A stretch of 64,000 bases of DNA from Citrus sinensis (taxonomy: Eukaryota > Streptophyta > Magnoliopsida > Sapindales > Rutaceae), in contig NC_068559.1 of NCBI RefSeq assembly GCF_022201045.2, positions 2,206,501 through 2,270,500 of the forward strand, read 5' to 3'. Below, one piece after another: positions 23,193 through 34,497 of this stretch. The stretch's first letter is position 1, and each line of letters begins with the position of its first letter. Under the pieces are notes generated by a model. It saw only the letters and a list, made by a program, of their open reading frames with translations, was not told the origin of the DNA and searched no databases. The translations under genes were made by a program, and so were the position numbers.

Positions 23193-25544
23193 TGATGAAT
23201 TAATCGGATTTGAGAGGATAATTTGGGGAATTTCTAGGTGAGAGTGGAGATTTTTAGGGTTTTAACATTTGGGGATGAAACACACAGAAGCAAGAAAACG
23301 ACGGCGTAGATGGAACGGAAAGTCGGAAAGAGCGAAGAGTTTCTGGGGTTTTAAGAATGGAACGGTGTCGTTTTGAATTGGATAGAGAATGACAATTGGA
23401 CCAAATACTATTTGGAAGTTCAAGGACGAGGAATCAGGTGTGGGCCCTCACACCTTTTGCTTTGTGAGTACGCTTAGTTTGTGGGTACCACAAAATCAAT
23501 CCTATGCTTTGGAGTTTGGTCATCAGTCATCACGCGAGTTACCAAAATTTTACAGTTTTTTTTTTTTTTACTATGAAAATTGCCAAATTTTGAAAGTTAT
23601 GTAGATGTTCAATAAATTAATGTTTAATAAACTAATAATATTAATTAAATAATAATTTTTATCAGTCCTAAACTATGGTCATTATAATAAATTAATAATT
23701 TCATAAATTTGTAAGACAATAATTTTTTGAAAATCCTATTTTCCTATAGAATCTACTTATTATATTAATTAATAATTACTTATATTAAAACTAAATCTAT
23801 ATAATATGTTATGTAACTTTTGTAAATATGTTTTAAAATTATTTGTTGCTTTTTGAAGTTAATTTTGAATTGAATTTCATCTCTAACTCTTTTTGTAATG
23901 CGAAATTTTAGTCTACATTATTATTTTTCAACAAGTACAAGACAAATTTTATATGTCATCTTTAATGTAGAAAAATAAAATTTTTACAGTAATCTAATTA
24001 CTACAGACGCAAGACAACTAACTACTATTCAAAATTTCAAATAAAATATAATAAGTACTAAGGGATTGTTTATTATAAATGTTTAAAGTTTGAAATTTTA
24101 TTAATTTCAAACTTTTTTTAAATTTGATTGTTATTTTTTAATTTATGTTTAATTTTTAAAAATTTACATTTGAAGAGAAAAAAATAATTTTATTTCCTAA
24201 ACTTTACAAGTTAATTCATTTTCTCAAATTGACTTATATGAATATAAATGTCAAATAATCTTGTTTAAGATATTTTTTATTTATATAAAAATAGACAATA
24301 TGCCACCACTTATATTTAGATATTAAACAATAAAAAGACAAAAATGTTATTCATACATTCATATTTAGATATTTCAGTCAAATTCAGATAGATTTCAGAA
24401 AAAAAATGTTACTTAAAATCAAGGTAAATAAACACTATAAATGTGATCATGATTTCTAAAAATAATAACTTTCTTTATAAATTAATAATTTATTAATGTA
24501 TCAATATGTTAAAATTTGTTGAATTAATAAATTCTTGACAATCCTAATGCTATTAATTTATTAAAGGCTTATTGTATTTATATAATTTTTGCTTTTTCGC
24601 TTAATGTTTTATAAAAAAAACCTCAACAAAAATATTATAAATTAACTTTTGTTCTAAATTTTGTGTTCTTCTTCTTCACCTCCTCTACAAACATTGCTTT
24701 AATAAAAGTTTATATAGTCATTTTCTAATACGGGTGCCTTTATTTATTTTTCATGCGGACGCACTTTAAAATTGCAAGATTTAAGAGAATTAGTTTTTAA
24801 CTCTTTAAAACTGCATAGCTTTATAGTTCATTTAATAACTAACTCTTTTAAACTGCACAGTTTAAAAGTGTGTCAGTATTAAAAAAAATGCGGACGTCCG
24901 CACCTGAAGATAATTAAAGGTTTATATATTTGATTAAGAGATGTGAGTTGAAAAAAAGTTATGAGATTAGTGAAATTGTTTTATTTTTATAGAAAACATT
25001 TGGAACACTTCACTAAAAACACGAAAAGATGACTGCGTAAAATTTCTCTTCTTTTCTTATTATAGAAATCACAAGTTTAATACTTTTGTAAATCTATGAA
25101 AATTGAGATTTTAAATTTACAAAATTATTTTTAAATTGCTTTATTTTTAGAGTTTTGTTGAAATGTTAGTATCTTTTCTGGATTTCAGTAGGATATATAT
25201 AATACATTAATGGATCCAGCTGCGCGGCCCACCTTAATTGGATTATTTTCATTTATCATCAGTAATCCTCATTGTTTACTTCAAAGTTTTACTAAATACA
25301 AGTATAATGCTAAAATAAACATGGGCATACGCTTACTGCTCCTTCTTTGCCACGTGTCCAAGTCTCCAATTAGAAAGTAACGAATGGGAAAAAAACAAAA
25401 AAAAAAGAACGGACGTTACAAGGAAGAAGAAGAGGAAGAAGTTGCATAGACTTTTACATTGACTTGAACAATTCATGGCTTTGACTTCTTATTTTCATGA
25501 AACTAATCGAACCCACTTGAACATTTGCAATTTTCTTCACAAAA
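23193..25544. other. Divergent intergenic region with AT-rich DNA and one miniature element
   Basis: This separates the U-box gene (-) from the membrane protein gene (+) and holds both promoters. From 23600 to 24700 the DNA is nearly featureless A/T. A miniature element is described separately at 24724-24909. A GAAGAAGAAGAGGAAGAAG purine run lies at about 25422-25440, just before the next gene's leader. Confidence 0.5.
24724..24909. mobile_element. Miniature element with GCGGAC/GTCCGC ends
   Basis: The right end is ATGCGGACGTCCGCACCTGA. The left end reads ACGGGTGCC, then ATGCGGACGCAC. The interior shares AACTGCACAGTTTAAAA-type sequence and GTGTCAGTAT with the element at 50271-50556, showing they belong to one family. 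It has no coding capacity. The superfamily cannot be assigned. Confidence 0.55.
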
Positions 25545-27626
25545 ATGAACCCAAATTTAAATCTTGCACCATCTTTCTTCGTTCTAATAACACTTGTTCT
25601 ATATGTGTCAGCAGCACATTCGGTTCGAAAACTAGCAACACTTGGATCTTCAGAGGTATATCATATGGTGTATTGACAACATGTTTTATATGTTTTGTTC
25701 GTTGGTTGTGAAAAAGAGGTCGTGTTTTGATTAAAACTGAAAGGTTGTTTTGTCACATAACTTATATTTGTCGTGTCTCTTGTGTGTGATTGTAGATTTC
25801 TGAGCCACCAAACGTTTCACCGGCGCCGGCACCAAGTTATGGCTGGGTTGATGAGAAAAAGTGTCTCAGTCGATGCCACGACCGCCGGAACTTGACTGGT
25901 TGCCTTCAATTCTCACCAACTGGTAAGTTAAATGTTTTGGTGGATTGTCTTCTTTGTGCTCATCAAGTGTTTCTCATGGGATGCTTTTTGTTTTAAATGA
26001 GCGTTTTTTTGGGGCAATGGATTCCTTAATTGGAATAATATAATGTCGAGTGTATGCTTTCATTATTTCATTTTTGTGATGGAAGCACTTATTAATTGGA
26101 CAAAATTTGATGTATGAATGAGTTTGTGTGTGTGTGCGCGAGCTAGTTGTATTGATCATGTATTCATGTACCTATGGGACTGCCTGATGTAAAAACATGC
26201 GGTATGGTTCTTCATACAAGGAACATGGGCTTCTCCAATATGAGTGGGCATCGCAGTGTGACTTTTGCAGTTTTGTATGAGAATATTGTTCTAGTATAAC
26301 TTGGGACAATTAGGATTCAGGACTTTGGATAAACACTGCATGTGTATAAACCAAAGATCAAAGTAGTATATATGTTGGGACCTATGACAGCTTAGGTATC
26401 CATTGGTATGACTTCAAGGTTCTCACAATGAAATAAGATGATCAATGAGAACCTGCTTTCCATTGCTGTGTTCTATGGAATTATGCTCTGGAAAATAGGT
26501 GTTTGTTTTTTTGATTTTAAGTATTATAATTGTATATAAGTCAACTTGGGTTTTCTAAAGCTATGCCTGAGCCACTACTGATGTTCCTCAACTCTTGTTT
26601 TCTACTTGCTTGCTAACAATGAAGCAAATATGTAATGATATATTAGTTTTCATCTAAATTCTGAGGTAGCATTTCAATTTGATTCTTAGCTTTCTAGAGG
26701 AAAGTACTTAACTATCTTTTCCTGTGTAGATCCCGGAGAAGCATTTCTATTTGTCAAGAATGATGGACAGAGCCCTCTGAAACTCAATGTTACAATTTCA
26801 CATCCTAAGACTTCATTGTTAGATATAGAAATTCCCAAACAAGGAACCAAAAAGGTTTTGTTCCTGAGCCTCTCTGCTGTTTATTCTTCTGCACCATACT
26901 CTTTTTTCTTTTTTCTTTTTTTTTTGGGGGGGGGGGGAGGGGTGGAGGAGGGGAATTGGACACTTCCTTTTTGTGGTGACATACTCTGAAACTGATTCTT
27001 TTATGGAGCAAAAAGTGCGTGAATATAAAAACAGACTGTGTGGTCAGAAAAATGATTTCAAGATTTCAAGTTGAATAAAAAAAATAGTTAGCCAACTGAT
27101 CCTTTCAAGAACCTGAACTTTGCTTCTAAAGCTATACTTTTGATCAGTTTAAGTTACATTGCTGTTGTTTCAGATTAATATCTCGACCAGTATTGGTGGA
27201 AGACCATTGATAGTATTAAATGCTGGAGATGGGGAATGTGTATTTCTCATGGGCTCGGTATCAAACAGTGACTTTTTAAAGCATTTTTCATTTTATGCCA
27301 CCCGTGGAACTCCTGTCTATGGAGCATACTTACTATTTCTAACAGTTCTGATAGCTGGAGTGACATGGGCTTGCTGCAAGTCCAGGAAAAGCAAGCGGCA
27401 CGTTGATGGAGTGCTGTATCAGGACCTTGAAATGGCGAAGCCAGAATCCCTTGCGGCTGGTCATGTGGAAACAGTGGAAGTGTGGGATCAAGATTGGGGT
27501 GATAAATGGGATGAGACAGAGGCAGTGCAGTCATTGAGTAAACATCAACCGGAAAATGGATCCACAAATGGCCCAACTTCAAGGTCTTCTGATAAAGATG
27601 GCTGGGAAAATGATTGGGATGATTAG
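25545..27626 (+). CDS. Type I membrane protein of plant DUF7356 type
   Basis: Four exons, 25545-25655, 25796-25922, 26730-26854 and 27174-27626, join in frame to 271 residues. Residues 1-25 (MNPNLNLAPSFFVLITLVLY...) form a signal peptide. The lumenal or extracellular part has conserved Cys (KKCLSRCHDRRNLTGCLQF), N-glycosylation sites (NLT, NVT, NIS) and a beta-rich look. A single membrane span lies at about 170-188 (GAYLLFLTVLIAGVTWACC). The cytosolic tail of about 80 residues carries acidic Trp-Asp repeats (VEVWDQDWGDKWDE) and ends GWENDWDD. This layout matches a plant family I know as DUF7356, which has no established function. An upstream ATG at 25475 opens a different frame that overlaps the start. 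The 807-nt second intron and the G-run in intron 3 (26925-26955) are not coding. Confidence 0.85.
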
Positions 27627-28197
27627 ATTAAGAATAGTTAAAAGCTCTTCCATTGCCTTGGAAGAGTAAAGCAAACAGCAGATTAATGGGAAAAAAAAAT
27701 GTAGATTTACAAAGCAAAGTAGGAAGAAAAGGGGACAAAAAGAGAAAACGACTGTTAAATTTTCATCATATTGCAATGATGTTAAAGTAAGTTTTTAATT
27801 CGATCAATCAAACTGTAAAACTGGTTTGCTCTTTCTACTATCTTTCAAAAAAGTTTATAGTTCAATTTATTTTCCAGTTCCCACATGCTTTTTCCGACTA
27901 ATCTTGCATTGTATTCCTTATTGTGAGATATGGAGTCAGTCATAAGTTTGACTCCAGTTTAATAGCTTTCTCCTGGGATGATTATTCAATTTTGCTACGA
28001 TTACATTTACATGGATGCAGCTTAGCTTATCGTCGATGTGAATTTTCTTGGACGAATTATAGTCAGGCTGCAATTTCTGCATAGGCTCACACTGCTGGTT
28101 TAACATTTCGGGAATTAACAGTGCAGGTTTGGCATTTCAAAGATGTGAAATAGTAGAGTTACTCAAATTCTCACGGCGGATTCAAAAAGACAGTTTT
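27627..28197. other. 3' untranslated and intergenic sequence
   Basis: Immediately downstream of the membrane protein gene, with AT-rich sequence that probably contains its 3' end. Nothing else is recognised before the TRIM at 28198. Confidence 0.5.
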
Positions 28198-28561
28198 TGT
28201 TGAGTTGTGCCTCACATTGGTTAGTAAAAAGGAGATTCTTGGGTTTATAAGGAGGTATGTCACACCACTTAAAAGACTAGTGTTTTGGGCTTGATACCTA
28301 GAAATCTTATATTAAGTCCCTCCAACAAGTGGTATCAGAGTTAGATCCTAATAGCTGGAATGTAGTGGTGGAACAATTCAGGTGTGACGGACAAAAGGAT
28401 CGGAATCCGACGGTGGTTTCGTCTAGAGGGGATTGTTGAGTTGTGTCTCACATTGACAAATAAAAGGAAGATATTTTGATTTATAAAGAAGTAGGTCACA
28501 CTACTTAAAATGTTAGTCTTTTAAATCGAATACTTAGAAATCTTGTTGTAAGTACCCAACA
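28198..28561 (+). mobile_element. TRIM: terminal-repeat retrotransposon in miniature (fossil)
   Basis: Direct terminal repeats lie at 28198-28327 and 28434-28561, both beginning TGTTGAGTTGTG and ending CCAACA / CCCAACA. A primer-binding site TGGTATCAGAG follows the left repeat at 28330-28340, complementary to initiator Met tRNA. A polypurine tract (TCTAGAGGGGAT) precedes the right repeat. There is no coding region, as expected for TRIMs, which depend on enzymes from other elements. The two repeats differ at many positions, so the insertion is old. A matching 5-bp flank duplication is not clear. Confidence 0.85.
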
Positions 28562-28890
28562 ATCTTCAGAGGAAATGAAATCAGTAAATGATTCCCCAAA
28601 AATCCTCTTGAAAAATATACAACAATCCTGCAAATGCGTACACAATTTTCATAAACAAATGTAAGCGGGTATCTGTTGGAATCTACTTTGTACCTCCGCC
28701 CACTACCAAGGCACCAATGCCATATCAAATTCTCTCGGGTATGCACCACTGCTCTGTGCTCAACAAAAGCTGTTAAGGTATCATTTTGCCTCTCAATAAA
28801 GCAACTCAAATCATATTCAATATTTGGGGAAAAGAAAATGAAAATGACAGAACAGCATGTTAAAGTGCAGATATATATATTTTTTTTAAT
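28562..28890. other. Short spacer between TRIM and MULE
   Basis: No gene is recognised. An AT repeat near 28871-28880 and a T-run border the MULE insertion site. Confidence 0.5.
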
Positions 28891-31053
28891 GGGTAATTTT
28901 CAGAAACCTCCCCTGAGGTTTGGGGTATTCTCACCTTGATAGAATGTATTCACGTATTCTCAGTGACCTCCCCTCACGTTAGTATTCTCATTCTTAGACT
29001 GTTTGTTGACTGACAAAATGTCTAAAATATCATTGACTTAAGAAAAATATATTTTTCATGTTCAAAACAGTGCATTGTTGGTTGATAGCATTACATCTGT
29101 TTTGGCGCCAAAGGCTATAAACACAATAAAGTTACCAGATCATTATCATCCATTCCCAAAATAATTTACAGCTGAATTAGGGTAAAAAAATTAAAAATAA
29201 ATTTAGAAATTATAATTGTTACTGCCAATATTTATGTTTGTTGGCTATATAATTAGCTATTGCCAAGCTCAACAAACAACAAAGCCTCTGCTACTCATAA
29301 CTAAAGCTTTCTTCTTCCTTCAACATTATCAAAACATCACTACCAATATCCTCTCATACCTCCATATCAACCATGCATCTACAAACTCTTCAAAAATCAT
29401 TCAAATCTCACCACTTTCCAATCATTATTCAAAGTTGGAACACCTATGCATGTCAATGTATTCTCAAAGAACACTCTTGCTGCCAAAGCTGCTGCTGCAT
29501 GATTAATTATCGACTATCTCTTTAGGCTTGAGTTAATTGCCCTTTATTAATAAAAATATCGTATTAGTATGCAATTTATAGTGAATATAAGTTATGGAAA
29601 TATTGTAAACACATACATAAGTAGATTCAAACAATCGTGGTTCTACTCGTTAAACACTGTTATGCTGCAAAACATACTACGATATACTTGATTTCAACAG
29701 TAGTAGCAACTTATATTTCTATTCAATCTAACAACATTTTGCAGAAATTTTAATGCAAAGAGACTACGTATAACAGAACTAAGATTTTATTCATAACAGA
29801 AATAACAAGTTATTGCCAATCACCAAGTCATTGCAGTTGATCTATCACAAAATTTATATCTTTTTTTTTTCTTGTTTTAACATTATGGAACCATTACTTT
29901 ATTATTTCAATGTACACCAATATTAAGCCCTATCATGCAGCTTCATTATTGACACTTTCTATTGATGAAATTACAACTGATGAACAACCAAATAAAACAT
30001 TTAAGTGAATCTTAAAGACTAAACACACTGACCCAACACAAAATGGTTGGCAACCATCTAACACTATAGAACACAGTTGATGAAGATAACCTTTCAAATG
30101 AATTTTGTATTAACATGTTGCTGCATACATATATAATCTTACAACTTTATGGAAAATCACACTAAAAATGAACAGAATCTTGGATTTTCTAAAACTAGAA
30201 AATCTCAATAATACAAAAAAATCTAATGTCCTTAAATATTACATTTACTCCTAATGGTTATAAATTCAATCAAGGCATGTCAAATACCAAAAAGCTATCC
30301 GCGAAAAGGATTGAAGCATTTTCTTTTATAGAATACTAATTACAAACTTCAATTTATTTTCAACATGCATTTGGGTTACTCCATTCACTACAACTAACAT
30401 TAATTGATGACAAAAATAAGAAGCATCAGCCATATTCTCAATCAATTTTGAAGATCCATTTTCATATTTTACTCAACTCATCAACAAAGCAAACAAAAAC
30501 TAACATGCACTAAAAGTTCTTCATACATACCTCATCTGTGGCTTGGAAAAAGTAAGGTATTAACTGGTAGCCCATGAAACTCACTGGTCGGTACTCTCTG
30601 ACCTCGCGGCCTTAAATCGTTCATCGCCCGTATTGGAGTCCTCAACTTCACCGTCATGGTCCTCAATTTATGGGCAAAGTGCTTGATGAAAGTATAAGAG
30701 AGAAATTGAAATAGATTTTAAGCTTGGTTGCTTCGGCTTTGGCAGAGGAAAGAGATGATAACTTTTCATTTTGTATTAATATTTGTTGAGTAAAAGCATG
30801 TTTACAAGGTATAAAAGCATGTTTCAATTTATTACCCTATGGATATTAACAAAGTTCAAACCAATTTCAAAGCCCAAGGTGAAAATATTAAATTTTTTTT
30901 TTTTTAATTTGTTTAATTACGATCCTACCCTTGCCTGCTTAACTCATATGAAACGGAATACTAACATGAGGAGAGGTCACTGAGAATACGTGAATACATT
31001 CTATCAAGGTGAGAATACCCCAAACCTCAGGGGAGGTTTCTGAAAATTACCCA
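28891..31053. mobile_element. Non-autonomous Mutator-like element (MULE) with about 100-bp terminal inverted repeats
   Basis: The left end starts GGGTAATTTTCAGAAACCTC, and the right end is its near-perfect reverse complement over roughly 95-100 bp. The two arms differ at only a few positions. The 9-bp flanks TTTTTTAAT at 28882-28890 and 31054-31062 match exactly, the duplication length typical of Mutator transposases. No transposase is seen in the 2.1-kb interior. A GC-richer patch at about 30540-30720, read on the minus strand, looks like former coding sequence (for example EDHDGEVEDSNTGDER) and may be a transposase remnant or captured host DNA. The open frame at 29216-29506 is in AT-rich filler and is not credible. 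Confidence 0.85.
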
Positions 31054-31749
31054 TTTTTTAATTGGACATAATGCTGGCTTTCTTTTCTTTTACATAATAT
31101 CTATTCTTTTCAAATAGTGCAGAAGATTGCTCTCTCTCTCTCTCTCTCTCTCTCTCAAGAAATTAAAGTTTTAAAATTTGATTGACCAAAGCGTCTCCAC
31201 TGCATTTGTCTGCAATGGGACCCTGGTCTTTTTGTATACGGCAACCATGCATCTTGGGTTCACGTTTGATTTATAAATTAAAAGATTAAGTTGAAACAAT
31301 ACAAAAAAGTTCGGTATTTTCTTTCTGTCAATTCCAGTAATCAAAGAGGAATTGTATATTCCCTTCTCTCAAAACAAAATGAAGATTATTAAGGACCCAT
31401 GTGATTGTTGATGATGATGACAAAGTAAGCTAATCTATTATTAGGTTTTCTTGGGCCAAACACCCCTCTCTATTATTAAAAAAAATAAAAAATAAAAAAT
31501 TCCACTTGAGACAACTCATTCTTTGCAACCCATGCCACATGCTTCTCCAAAATTAAAACTCAAAAATCTTTGACTAAGATTTCCACAGACTGCAGGGTAC
31601 ATTTGTTTGGAGGACTTCTAGATAGGTTTACCCACAAGGTAATTTTCATTTATTTAATGTCATTTTAGGAAAATGACATAACAACCACATGTCATATTGG
31701 TAATTTTTCTGCCCTTTACATTACAAAGTTAATAATATAAATTTCTATT
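31054..31749. other. Intergenic with CT microsatellite
   Basis: A CT dinucleotide run occupies about 31129-31156. The rest is unassigned AT-rich sequence. Confidence 0.5.
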
Positions 31750-32725
31750 AAGGTTTCATTGGGTTTATCTTTTTAAATAAAGTTTATTTAAGGAAAATTT
31801 ATATAAGTAGAGTTTTTATCTAAAAAATAATTTTTTAATTATTAATGACAGTTTTTATTAAAAAATTAAAAAATTACATTAAGAGATACACTTTTAAAAT
31901 TATATTATGAAATGAATAAAATAAGAATGCAAAATAAATAATTGATGTTTCGATGGTTCAACTTTTTAAATTTTTTTAATAATTTCTACTCCCAAAAATC
32001 TAAAATTTGAGTTTTGTTAATAGAGGTAAAATAGTTTAGTTAATTTTCATAAGCTCTACTCAAAATAAAACTCAAACAATAATAAAAGTTTTGAAAAAAA
32101 AATCTTTTGGATTAAATAAGCACTTATACCCATTAGTTTAGTTGTACCAAAAAGATCCTATAACTTTTCAAATAGAGTTTATTTAGGTAAAGTTTATGTG
32201 AGTAAAGCTTCTACTTAAAAATTTTAACTGTTTGGTTATCAATGAGAGTTTTTATTAAAAATTATAAAATTACTTTAATAGATAATTTTTTAAAATTTAT
32301 GTTATGAAAAGAATGAAATAAAATTTTCAACATTTACTTCCAAAAGCTTCAAAATTAGGCTCTGTTTCGTATAACTTTTCAAATAAACCTTATTTAATTA
32401 GAGTTGTTACTAGTAGAGCTTTCACTAAAATAATTTGAGTTGTTTAATTATCAATGAGAATTTTTATTAAAAATTTTAAAAAATACTTTAATAGGGAAGT
32501 TATTTAAAGCTATATTATGAAAATAATAAAATAAGATTATGCAATAAGTAAAGGATATTTTAGATATTTTAGATATTTTAAAATTTTAAAAAAGGTTTTC
32601 AACCTTTTTTTTAAAGCCTAAAATTTGATCTTTTACTAATAGAGGTAAAATAACTTATTTAATTTTCAAAAGCTCTATTAAAAACATTACTAAACAAAAA
32701 TAAAAAGTTGTATAAGACCTTATGC
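31750..32725. repeat. Cluster of related AT-rich miniature elements
   Basis: Three related blocks lie in a row, at about 31750-32130, 32145-32345 and 32350-32725. Each contains the order AAATAAAGTTTATTTAGG-like, GAGTTTTTATTAAAAATT-like, TATTATGAAA(A)GAATAAAATAA and an AAAGCTCTA-type end. The last block has matching inverted ends (GTTTCGTATAACTTTTCAAA and, inverted, AAAAGTTGTATAAGACC). The same family recurs at 59919-60346. They are non-coding. Boundaries are approximate, and some copies may be nested. Confidence 0.6.
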
Positions 32726-33031
32726 AAGTATATAATTATTTATGATTATTAAATAAATTATATCAAAGAGGTGCTAAAAATATGTCGAGACTGATATATT
32801 GGAAGACCCGATTAAATTTGGGCTCACAAATTTCTGAAAGAGAGTCATTTTCCCATTAATATATACACGAGGACTTGAATCTTTCTCCCTCTAGTACACG
32901 GCAACTCTAGTTTGCTTCCAAATCTTTAAAACAAGATCTTCTCCAATTAAAACACTCGCTAAAATTTTGAACCCTTTCTTATGTGTAAGAAGGATGGTAA
33001 TTTAATGTTCAATTAGCGAGGCACTTGTCCA

Positions 33032-33542
33032 CAATGGCGGATCTAGAAAAATAATTTATCGAGGGCTAAATTAGATAATAGTAAAATATAAAAAATTAAA
33101 ATTTTGAATATATAAAATATTTATAATTAGTCTCTACACATTTTTATAGTTTAAAAATGTTATGCAATAGACTCGTTATCAATATTATTAAATTTATTGT
33201 TTCCTATATAAACAATCAAACTATCATTTATCCCATCCGATTCTAAAGATGATTCCTCATGAGTTTTGTTATTGAAAATGTTCGTTCTACTATTATTATA
33301 TAAACTGAAATAATTAACCATATTTTTTAGAATAGAAAATATTTTGAGTAGTGGACTATCATTATTTTTAATTAAAATATATGTTTTTATATTTTTTTAA
33401 AGTAAAAGTTTAAATTTTATGGGGTTTATATTTTATAGTGACTATTTTAATAAATTTAACGGGGTTAATTAAAAAATTAAAATATTTTTTTCTTTTATTT
33501 TTTAATTTTTTTTTTGGCCGTCATGTGCTGCATCCGCCCCTG
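33032..33542. mobile_element. hAT-type miniature element with perfect 8-bp target duplication
   Basis: The left end is CAATGGCGGATCTAG and the right end, inverted, is CAGGGGCGGATGCAG. It is flanked by exact CTTGTCCA at 33024-33031 and 33543-33550. The CAGGGGCGGAT-type terminus and 8-bp duplication are typical of hAT elements. The interior is AT-rich and non-coding. Confidence 0.85.
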
Positions 33543-33550
33543 CTTGTCCA

Positions 33551-34497
33551 TATTAGCATTGTTTAAATTGGGATTAATCTCTGTAACCCATTGGAATGGG
33601 CAACACAGAAGACAAGTTTATAATGAGAGAAACAAACAATGCATTTAAGAAAAGTTGATTATTAGGACTAAAGACACGGCTACATCCATAAAAAAAGTGC
33701 TTCTATTCCGACAACATCATGTTGTGTAATATTCTAACTCCATAACTACACAAACATTATCTTTGTGATATGCATGAGCCATTCGCTAGCTCTTTATTTA
33801 TTTCTTTATCCTTGTACTTTTCCCTTTTCCCCACTGTTTGCTAACCACTTTCCATTATTCTATTGAGCAATAAACATTGCTTGCTTGGAAGTGGGTGCTA
33901 AGAATCTTTGTGAGTCCTCACGCAATTGAGTCTGCTTTGACTTGTAAATTCAAGTATTTTAATGCCCTCACCATAACTATCATTGGGAACACATGATTTT
34001 GATAAATGGGACAATTGTTCTCTCTAGTTTATCAAGATGAGTTAAGAAGTCAAATTTGCCCCCTACAAAGAAGTGCAAAAGAAAAAATTGATCAATGTGA
34101 CCTCATTGTACAAAGTACAAACCAAGAACCATTCCACGGAGATTTAGGTTTATTTGCCCTACTCGGTTTGCCTTCTATCAGAAGTTAATGCTACAATAAG
34201 CTGATAAAATAATGAGGATCACAATGGAAGAAGAATGGAGATTTGCAACAGAGTAGTAGTATCATTAAGGGTCCCAAATTGGAACCCGGTGAAAAGGAAT
34301 CCGGTGATCTAACTATAAAACCGAGAAGAACTTGCAACGTAAAAATTGGAAACAAACAAGAAGAAATGATACAAGAAGGCAAAAATATTACAACAATCAG
34401 TATTCTTCTCTCTAAGCTAACGAACAAAACCGGATTCCTTTTCGCCGGACAAGCCATTATAAAACCCTTCTCTTAACTGAAAATAATAAGTGGAGTT
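33551..34497. other. Region downstream of the receptor kinase
   Basis: Holds the probable 3' untranslated region of the minus-strand receptor kinase. The short open frames at 34006-34476 have no recognisable features. No gene is called. Confidence 0.5.

Noticed and set aside
26925-26955. G-run and GGAGGGG stretch that might form a G-quadruplex
   Set aside because: It lies in an intron, and a homopolymer run next to T-runs is more simply a low-complexity or sequencing-sensitive tract.
29216-29506. 96-residue open frame
   Set aside because: It lies inside the non-autonomous MULE in AT-rich DNA with no recognisable protein features.
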